Source of the DNA: Coemansia sp. RSA 1804
Taxonomy: Eukaryota > Kickxellomycota > Kickxellomycetes > Kickxellales > Kickxellaceae
Length of the DNA: 17,471 nt
Direction of reading: 5' to 3'
Assembly: GCA_027578815.1 (NCBI GenBank)
Contig: JANBTH010000433.1
Location: 1-17,471 of the forward strand
Shown piece after piece: positions 6,596 to 12,651 of the stretch (its first letter is position 1; each line of letters opens with the position of its first letter). The notes below the pieces were generated by a model that searched no databases, was not told the DNA's origin, and saw nothing but the letters and a program-made list of their open reading frames with translations. A program made the translations under genes and the position numbers.

Positions 6596-9133
6596 TCAAT
6601 TTGCTTCTATGCTGCCGTTTTGTATGCGGCCGTCGGTTTGCGGAGACACAACAGCCCACCGCGCAATGAGCCCCTCGGACGCATACGAGCGGGTGTCCCT
6701 CCGGTTGATAGGCATGCCGGGCAGCAGCCCGTTGGCATCGTCGTTGCGCGGAACGCCCTGCGCATCCGCCTCGCTCTCCCGGCCGCCCGGCATGGGAGTG
6801 GCGCTGCTGTCTTCGTGGCCAAACAGCGCAGTGCGGGCAACGCGCATCGGCGTCTGGTCGTCCGCCAGCCGCTTTGCGCTGGAAAGCAGTGCGCGGAGCA
6901 CGCTCGACCGCCGGTGCGTCAGCAGCTGGGCCTTGGTGGCCAGGCTGTCGTGGTGCTGGTTGACAACCGACGCAATCCGGCTGGCAAGCGTCTGGCAGCC
7001 CTCGTCAGCAGCGCCAGCATTCTCTTCTTCCTCTTCCTCTTCCTCTTGCTGCCGCCGCTGCTGTGCCAGCTGCCGGAGGTTGTCTGCGTGCTTGACAATC
7101 AGCTGCTTCCATCTCGAATGCTTTGCGTTGCTGGCATCCGATCCGGCTCCTGCAGAGATCTGATCCTCAATACCGCCAGTGTTGCCTGGACTCGGGCCCA
7201 GCAGCTGGTGGCGGATGGCGGAGCAATTCTGGGCCAGCCCGTGCCTCTTGAAGCTCCACGCATTGCACACTGCCAGTCCGTAGAAGTAGCGTCTGTACAG
7301 ATCGGAGAACGTTATCCCGTTCTCCTCGTCCACCACAAGCACGCCCTCGGTGAGCACCTCGTAGCCGTCGTGACCCCGGTACATGTAGTCTCTGGTGGCA
7401 ACCAAGTACTCCGCATCCATGTCGAGCAGCTCGTCCTCCTCGCCGCCGTAGTCAGAGGCTGCCGCGTCGGCGTCCGACTCCGAATCCCACCCAGCCTCAT
7501 CAGTGCTGCTTCTCCGGCCAGACCGCAGTGGCGCTGTGTCCCCGCTGGCCCCAATGGCGTTCTCGACCGCCGCCCGATGCATGCTCGCTATGCTCCTGCC
7601 TCTCGGACGGCTTGGACTCAGCTGCGTGGTCGAGTTGTTTGAACCGGCGGGGCTCTTCTTCCTGTCTTCTCGGGCGTGACCAGCGGCGGCCTTTGCCGAG
7701 GCCGTGAGCACAATGGACGTGACCCTGTCGCCCGGCTCTCTGGTGGGATCGAACACGAAGCGGATGCCGCTGACCTGCGGGAACCTGCCTTCCTGCGCCG
7801 GCCACCTGCTCACCCCGTTCTCCAGGGCACGGCGGATCTGGTCCCCCGTGAGCCTGACCACGACCACCGGATCCTCAAACGGGAACATCTCCATGATGTC
7901 GCGCATCCGCACCGCGCCCTCGCGGTAGACCTTGTCGGAGCGGATGGCACCCCCGCACAGAAGCGCGATCTCCACGCCCACGCTGCCAGCGTAGCAGAGC
8001 CGCATCAGGTCGCCCGTGAAGCTGCCGATGTTGCTCTCCCGTGTCCTGCACACGGTTGAGCGGGCATCCAGCGCGGTGGTGGTGAATCCCACCAGCTTGT
8101 CCATCGCCTTGCTGAGATGCGCCTCAATCGCATCCACCGCCTGCTTGACCTCGGGGTCCTCGGGAACCGCCCTGGTAACCCTGTGCCGCGTGACAGAGAT
8201 GCTGGATACTGCGGAGACCCCACCACTACCATTTGCTGTGCTGAGCGTGAGGGTGATCTCGCTGAGGTCGCGGAAATCCGTGCCGCTCTTCACCAGCCTC
8301 CTGCCCTGCGACTCCCCAGCCAGCTCTGCCCGCTCCTTCCTCCACGTGCCAATCATCCTGGCGTCGTCGTCGTGGCCGCTGTATGCTGCTGGAAGCATCG
8401 GCAGACTCGGGTCGGAAAACTCGGAAACGCCGGAACCAATGTAGTAGAAGTGGTCGTGGCCAGAAAGGACCAGATCAATGACGTCGGCGCAGGAGTCGGC
8501 TAGCTTGATATCGTTAGGAAGCCGCATGTGGGACAGACAGATAACGAGATCGCAAGCCGCACAAACCCCTTTCTCATCCTCCATGCTGCCTTGCTTCAGC
8601 CTGGTGGCCATGTCCCTCGCCGACTCCACAAAGTCGTGGTACTCGAATGTGGGAGGCAGACAGGGCAGCGTGTCCAGCCACTCCTTCTCGACAATCCCGA
8701 TGATTCCGACACGCAGGGACCCGGCCTGCTTGACGAGATACCGGGCACTGTTGCTTCGTGCTGCCGGGCCGCCAGTCTCCCTGTCTGTCAGATTGGTGAC
8801 GACCCAGGGGAAGTTGTTGCGCCCGATCAGATGCTCCAGCTGGTCGATCCCCTGGTCGAACTCGTGGTTCCCGAACGTCGATGCGTCGATGCTGAGGCTG
8901 TTTAGGACCGGGAGCATGTGCTCGCCGCGCGAGACGCTGCTTTCGAGGCTCGGGAAGTACGCGTCGCCGCTGAACAGCGTCAGCGTCGGTCCCGCCTCCT
9001 CCGACCCGTGCTGGAGGCCCCGGAGCAGCGTCTTGAACCGCGCTGCCCCGCCCACCGGGTCCGCGCTGTCGGCTGCCACATGGTAGACGTCGTTGAAGTG
9101 CAGGATGCGCAGAGACGCCGTTGGCTCTGCCAT
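6596..9133 (-). CDS. UshA/5'-nucleotidase-type metallophosphoesterase
   Basis: Two-domain phosphohydrolase predicted to dephosphorylate nucleotides or related phosphoesters with two metal ions. 845 residues, single exon; ATG 9133 sits in an ideal context (ACGATGG). The N-terminal calcineurin-like domain has every metal-site motif: HFNDVYH (12-18), SGD (55-57), GNHEFD (89-94, N89-H90), CLSHMR (199-204) and GHDH (225-228). The 5'-nucleotidase C-terminal domain starts near 355, with RESNIGSFTGDLM (365-377), CGGAIRSD (393-400), LTGDQI (428-433) and GRFPQVSG (449-456). It resumes at YLVATRDYMYRGHDGY (576-591) after a low-complexity acidic insert (about 484-570), and GHDGY stands where the family usually has GGDGF/Y. 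A C-terminal tail (about 640-845), absent from bacterial UshA, contains QQRRQQ followed by eight Glu (691-704). No signal peptide, so probably cytosolic. The exact substrate is unknown. Confidence 0.9.
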   Translation of the reverse strand: MAEPTASLRILHFNDVYHVAADSADPVGGAARFKTLLRGLQHGSEEAGPTLTLFSGDAYFPSLESSVSRGEHMLPVLNSLSIDASTFGNHEFDQGIDQLEHLIGRNNFPWVVTNLTDRETGGPAARSNSARYLVKQAGSLRVGIIGIVEKEWLDTLPCLPPTFEYHDFVESARDMATRLKQGSMEDEKGVCAACDLVICLSHMRLPNDIKLADSCADVIDLVLSGHDHFYYIGSGVSEFSDPSLPMLPAAYSGHDDDARMIGTWRKERAELAGESQGRRLVKSGTDFRDLSEITLTLSTANGSGGVSAVSSISVTRHRVTRAVPEDPEVKQAVDAIEAHLSKAMDKLVGFTTTALDARSTVCRTRESNIGSFTGDLMRLCYAGSVGVEIALLCGGAIRSDKVYREGAVRMRDIMEMFPFEDPVVVVRLTGDQIRRALENGVSRWPAQEGRFPQVSGIRFVFDPTREPGDRVTSIVLTASAKAAAGHAREDRKKSPAGSNNSTTQLSPSRPRGRSIASMHRAAVENAIGASGDTAPLRSGRRSSTDEAGWDSESDADAAASDYGGEEDELLDMDAEYLVATRDYMYRGHDGYEVLTEGVLVVDEENGITFSDLYRRYFYGLAVCNAWSFKRHGLAQNCSAIRHQLLGPSPGNTGGIEDQISAGAGSDASNAKHSRWKQLIVKHADNLRQLAQQRRQQEEEEEEEENAGAADEGCQTLASRIASVVNQHHDSLATKAQLLTHRRSSVLRALLSSAKRLADDQTPMRVARTALFGHEDSSATPMPGGRESEADAQGVPRNDDANGLLPGMPINRRDTRSYASEGLIARWAVVSPQTDGRIQNGSIEAN

Positions 9134-9473
9134 CGTATCGATCAAGCAAAGAGATTGAAAAAAGCGTGTCAGCACCCTGGGCTCGGAAAGAAAGAGCGTT
9201 AAATAGAATGAAGATGCGAGAGAGCAGAGAAGAGAAGAGAGCCACACGTGTATGCGCCTGGCAAAGGTCGAGAAGGAATCGGGGGGAAAACGCGGGGGCG
9301 GAAAACAAAGAGACCATATCCCCCTTTTCACTGCCTCGGAGATGAGAGATGACGCCAAATAAGCGGAGGAGAGATTAGATTTGCTGGGTCCGAGCCAACG
9401 GCTCACAGCGCATTCATTTCAGAGCATTCAAACAAAAAAGACACTAGTGACTAATGCAGAAGACGCCGGCAGC
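9134..9473. promoter_or_regulatory. spacer between HIS3 stop and metallophosphoesterase start
   Basis: 340 bases without a supported gene. It must hold the HIS3 3' end and the promoter of the downstream minus-strand metallophosphoesterase. The frame of the metallophosphoesterase stays open 91 codons back into this region but contains no ATG. No clear TATA box or AATAAA for HIS3 was seen. Confidence 0.45.
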
Positions 9474-10079
9474 TCAGAGAACGCCCTTTGTGCTTGGGAC
9501 GTCGTTGGAGCCGGTGCGGGAAACGGCCTCCCTGATAGCCACGGCCAGCGCCTTGAATGCGGCCTCCGCGCGATGGTGGTCGTTGTCGCCCCTCAGCACA
9601 TCGACGTGAAGCGTGATTCCGGCCGCCGTCGCAAACGAGTGCAGCACGTGCGGAATCATCTCGCACGAGAGCGCGCCGACCTTCTCGCGCCTCAGACCCA
9701 GATCGATGCAGGCGTAGGGGCGGCCCGAGATGTCGACCACGGCGCGGGCAAGCGCCTCGTCGAGCGGGCAGTAGGCGTGGCCGAACCGCCTGATTCCGCG
9801 CGGCTCGCCCAGCGCCTTCTTGAACGCCATGCCCAGCGCGATTGCCGTGTCCTCGGCCGTGTGGTGGTCGTCGATGTGCAGGTCGCCCGCGCACGCCAGC
9901 GTCAGCGACCACTTGCCGTGCTTGGCCAGCGCATGGTACATGTGGTCCAGGAACCCGATGCCCGTGTCGATGCTGATGGTCTGCTCGCTTGCCGACTCCA
10001 GCGACCCCAGCTCAAGCCTGATCTTGATGTCTGTCTCGTTGGTCTTGCGCTCAACCACTGCTGTGCGCTCCTGTGGCAT
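9474..10079 (-). CDS. HIS3: imidazoleglycerol-phosphate dehydratase
   Basis: Sixth step of histidine synthesis: dehydrates imidazole glycerol phosphate to imidazole acetol phosphate in the cytosol, as a manganese-dependent multimer. 201 residues, single exon, ATG 10079 (AAA before it), TGA 9476-9474. Motifs follow the yeast enzyme closely: RKTNET (11-16), TGIGFLDHM (39-47), DLHIDDHHTAED (66-77, metal-binding His pair and Glu), GRPYACIDLGL (119-129), GALSCEMIPH (135-144), RGDNDHHRAEAAFKALA (163-179, second metal set) and the terminal PSTKGVL. It is a monofunctional enzyme, as in fungi, not fused to histidinol phosphatase. Yeast HIS3 has a longer linker after the N-terminal strand; here it is shorter, as in bacteria and plants. 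No TGACTCA Gcn4 site was found upstream. Confidence 0.97.
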   Translation of the reverse strand: MPQERTAVVERKTNETDIKIRLELGSLESASEQTISIDTGIGFLDHMYHALAKHGKWSLTLACAGDLHIDDHHTAEDTAIALGMAFKKALGEPRGIRRFGHAYCPLDEALARAVVDISGRPYACIDLGLRREKVGALSCEMIPHVLHSFATAAGITLHVDVLRGDNDHHRAEAAFKALAVAIREAVSRTGSNDVPSTKGVL

Positions 10080-10262
10080 TTCCTTTGCGCTTCTGCGTGT
10101 TCCTGCTTGGGGGGAAATAGGTGTTTAGAGTAACGGCTGGCGTGTGGCGCAGACGAGAAAGAAGAAGGAAAAGGGATTAAAGTTGAAAACTGCAGAGAAA
10201 GAAAAGGAAGACCTGCAACAATCTCCAGCAACCCAAAAACATTTTATATCCTTCCAGTCACA

Positions 10263-10267
10263 CCAAT
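10263..10267 (+). promoter_or_regulatory. CCAAT box candidate in the HIS3 upstream region
   Basis: CCAAT (ATTGG on the HIS3 strand) lies about 185 bases before the HIS3 ATG, in the 275-base gap to MGR2. It is a motif match only. The same gap has a GA-rich purine run at 10329-10352 directly after the MGR2 stop. Confidence 0.3.
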
Positions 10268-10354
10268 GGGATGGAATCATAATCAAGGTTGTTTTGTATT
10301 TTCCAGCCTATTTTACCAGCTGCTGGCCAGAGAGAGAGATAGAGAAAGAGAGTA

Positions 10355-10723
10355 CTATTTTTCAGAAGACGAGCCCGTCTTGGCAGCCTTTGCAAAGTAG
10401 AAGGCCACAGGTGTTGTTTGCGTGGCCGCAGATCCGGGCCACCGATACCGATTCATCTGGGCTCTCAGCGCAGCGCGGTCGTCTGCGCCAAGCGAGAGAT
10501 CCTCGTCCGTCCGTATGCAGCTTCCGATCATCATGAAGAACCCGAACGAGGCGCCCGATCCAAGCGCATACTGCCCGATGGTTCCCAGGTATCCGCGCGG
10601 CCCAGGCCCAAATTTCATTGTCGAGTAGAATCCGATAAGGCATCCAAGACACGCGCCGACGCTGCCGCCCATTATCAGCCCCATCTTGGCCTTGTCCCAG
10701 AGTGAAGGCTCGCGATAAGACAT
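10355..10723 (-). CDS. MGR2: Mgr2/Romo1 family inner-mitochondrial-membrane protein
   Basis: Small two-span inner-membrane protein; in yeast Mgr2 is a TIM23 translocase subunit that gates lateral release of preproteins, and animals have Romo1. 122 residues, single exon, ATG 10723. The opening SLWDKAKMGLIMGGSVGACLG (7-27) matches the Mgr2 pattern of S-x-W-D-K-x-K-M-G followed by a glycine-zipper membrane segment (about 13-34). The second segment (about 46-70) contains GSGASFGFFMMIGS and ends in IRTDED, matching the conserved IR-S/T-D end. The stretch between has GPGPRGYLGTIGQY, as in the yeast protein. Residues 78-122 form a hydrophilic tail with RAQMNRYRWPG and Ser/Lys-rich end, of unknown role. 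No cleavable presequence, as usual for this family. Confidence 0.92.
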   Translation of the reverse strand: MSYREPSLWDKAKMGLIMGGSVGACLGCLIGFYSTMKFGPGPRGYLGTIGQYALGSGASFGFFMMIGSCIRTDEDLSLGADDRAALRAQMNRYRWPGSAATQTTPVAFYFAKAAKTGSSSEK

Positions 10724-11638
10724 GGCCCGCCTTGTTTTAATTTGAAGGAAAAAAAAGGTCGCTGTCTCCTTTGTTTTGGTTTCCTGTTCCTATCTGGGAT
10801 TTCGAATGGCAAAAAAGAAATCGTGGACCTGTTTGCTTGTCACAAAATACACCCCGGCGCCTTTGTAGCACTTTCTTTAAAGAAATAGACTAGAGAATAA
10901 CAGAAATAATATAGAAAAAGTAGCAGACAGAGGAACAAGGAACCAAAAGTTTCCCCTAGAACAAAACAGCAGAGCTCTTTTTAGCTTCGTTTTTACAGCT
11001 TCTTACGATAATGATGCCGGTTTGGTGGGGGCGTGATCAAACAGCTCACTTGCTGAGCGAGCCGCGAGCCGAGTTGATTTTCTTCCTAAGATGTGACATC
11101 ACACGCAGGCTTAACGGGTTTCAAGACACCCGTAGATGAAAGATCCAGCAAAGAAGTTTGTGCTCAGGTGAAAGAAATGTTGCAGCCTACAAGCCAAAGA
11201 GGACCACCGCATATTGCAGTACAGGTTAGCTAACTCCCCACCCAGCCCAAATCTGCTGCTGGGCCAGCTACCACAAAAGTACCATTTTCAAACATCAAAA
11301 AATTTGTAAAAAAAAAATAGTACACACACTATGCACAATCACGTCTGCACTAGCACAATTTCTGGTTTTGCAAGTCCTCGTCCTCTCTATTGTCATGACA
11401 AACCAAGGGAGCGAAAAAAGGGGATTTTGAGCCATGATCCAGAAACAAAACAACGCATGGAAGAAAAAGAAAAAACTAGAGAATGCTTTCTTTTTTCTTC
11501 CTTTGCCAGCTCACTTCACTTGCATTTTCCTGTACTCTAATTATACTTGTCACCAGCTAAAAGTATCTTGCTTTTTTTTGTATTTTGGTAAACCTTGCTG
11601 GGATCGTTACCCTTTTACTAGCTCTGCAGTATAAGCCA
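10724..11638. promoter_or_regulatory. 915-base non-coding divergent region, MGR2 / zinc-finger gene
   Basis: No frame with a plausible start and composition is present; short open stretches here read AT-rich or A-rich DNA. Structures seen: ACGGGT (11114-11119) and ACCCGT (11128-11133) as a 6-bp stem with 8-base loop, a 10-base palindrome GTTAGCTAAC (11225-11234), and GCCCA...TGGGC around a ten-base loop (about 11246-11265). TGACATCA at 11094-11101 resembles a CREB/ATF half-palindrome with one mismatch. The last 70 bases before the zinc-finger ATG (GTATCT near 11563, then a pyrimidine-rich stretch ending CTGCAG at 11629) could be a 5'-leader intron. Confidence 0.4.
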
Positions 11639-11947
11639 ATGCCATTGCAATCCTCCGAAGCGCATCAAAGGACCAACAACGATAGCGCCTCTGCTACAAA
11701 TACCACCAAACATCCTTTGCACAGCACATCCGCACATGACGGTGGCAATGGCGGAGGCGTGCAAAGTCAGCATGGCCTAGCAGCGGCTATAAATACGGGC
11801 GGCAGCGGGGGCCTTGCAGAGAAGCAGAGCAAGGACAGGCGGAGCCAGAAGGCCGTGTCCACATTCTGCACCATATGTGGCAAGCAGTGTGCAAACGTTG
11901 ACGATCTTTGGGACCACATCAATAACTGCGATTATCTTGGAGAGTAG
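11639..11947 (+). CDS. small protein with C-terminal C2HC (UBZ4/Rad18-like) zinc finger
   Basis: 102 residues from the first in-frame ATG to TAG 11945-11947. I do not recognise the protein as a whole. Residues 1-70 are Ser/Asn/His/Gly-rich and look disordered. Residues 75-102 form a single zinc-binding candidate, C77-x2-C80-x12-H93-x3-C97, with LWDHINNC around the last ligands. Rad18/UBZ4 ubiquitin-binding fingers are C-x2-C-x11-H-x3-C with a similar hydrophobic-x-x-H-hydrophobic-x-x-C helix, so ubiquitin binding is possible but inferred; other C2HC fingers fit too. The frame is open 18 codons upstream without ATG, and CTGCAG directly before could be a splice acceptor, so this may be the last exon of a longer gene. 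AATAAA follows 75 bases after the stop, supporting a real 3' end. Confidence 0.6.
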   Translation: MPLQSSEAHQRTNNDSASATNTTKHPLHSTSAHDGGNGGGVQSQHGLAAAINTGGSGGLAEKQSKDRRSQKAVSTFCTICGKQCANVDDLWDHINNCDYLGE

Positions 11948-12022
11948 TCGAACAACACAGAGAGATCAATGTCTTTTTTATAACAGCCGCTGCTTATCCT
12001 GAAGTTGATGTTGTTTTTTCTA

Positions 12023-12028
12023 AATAAA
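12023..12028 (+). terminator. candidate poly(A) signal for the zinc-finger gene
   Basis: AATAAA lies 75 bases after the TAG of the 102-residue zinc-finger frame, in AT-rich sequence typical of a 3' UTR. Confidence 0.5.
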
Positions 12029-12640
12029 CTACAGGTATAAAAGTCTTTTTTGCAATTTTCGTCACCAGCCGAGTTGGGCAACTCTAAAGAGGTGGATGAA
12101 AAAAACGGGGAGGGGACAGAAGCAAGCACAAGCAAAAAAAGCGTCTAGTGATTGGATGCAAAGCGTAGATGGTTTTAAATTCTCCAAACGCGAACATTTT
12201 TCGCACTCTATGTCTGAAGCAGAAATAATAATAACTTGCACTCTCTTTCCTCCCTTTTTCTTCTCTACATTTTTCTGTTTCTCTAATCCTTACTTTCCAT
12301 TTTCATTGATTTAGTGTTTTGGCCCTCTTTTCTATATATCTCATTCCCAGAAACAGGACCTGTCGGGTCTACCAGCGCCTTATCCAGCTTTCCATTACGC
12401 ACTTATCGAACAGTTTGGCTCTCATTGACCAAACCCCGGCTCTTTGTATTTGTTGAATTTCCCCTACTATCTATACACGCACTATTTGCGCTTAGCTTTG
12501 CAAGAAATACCCAAACAAGAGGAGTTTGCCTTCTATTTATTTCTTTTGCATAGCTTGCAGCTGAGGAATTGCTTTCAGCTTATCTCTCTTGTATATTGTT
12601 GTTATTTAGCTTATTTACCCTCCCCGCGTTATCAGCGTTA

Positions 12641-12649
12641 ATGCTCTGA
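12641..12649 (+). other. two-codon upstream ORF directly before the MED13 start
   Basis: ATG CTC TGA at 12641-12649 ends two bases before the MED13 ATG at 12652. The uORF start has T at -3 (weak context), while the main start has A at -3 (the last base of the uORF stop). This arrangement would allow leaky scanning or termination-coupled reinitiation; whether it is in the mRNA is not known. Confidence 0.5.
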
Positions 12650-12651
12650 GA

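Larger units (their letters stand above)
11948..12651 (+). promoter_or_regulatory. zinc-finger gene 3' UTR and MED13 promoter/leader
   Basis: 704 bases with no supported gene. The first part is the presumed zinc-finger 3' UTR. The rest is strongly C/T-rich on the plus strand (about 12235-12360 and 12440-12600), typical of a fungal promoter and leader. TATATAT at 12333-12339 is 313 bases before the MED13 ATG. GTTTGG (12413-12418) and CCAAAC (12429-12434) form a short inverted repeat with a ten-base loop. Confidence 0.45.

Noticed and set aside
6560..7642. 360-codon open frame on the plus strand opposite the metallophosphoesterase tail
   Set aside because: Mirror of a G/C-rich coding region with a strong family match on the other strand; no recognisable domain in the translation.
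11005..11060. C/D-box snoRNA (ATGATGC then CTGA about 40 bases later)
   Set aside because: The C box lacks the final A, no terminal stem pairs, and no C'/D' boxes are seen.
11114..11133. tRNA T-arm-like stem-loop with TTCAAG in the loop
   Set aside because: The loop has eight bases rather than seven and no acceptor stem or other arms are found on either side.
12314..12553. 79-codon open frame in the MED13 upstream region
   Set aside because: Pyrimidine-rich leader sequence with no conserved pattern; overlaps the expected MED13 promoter.
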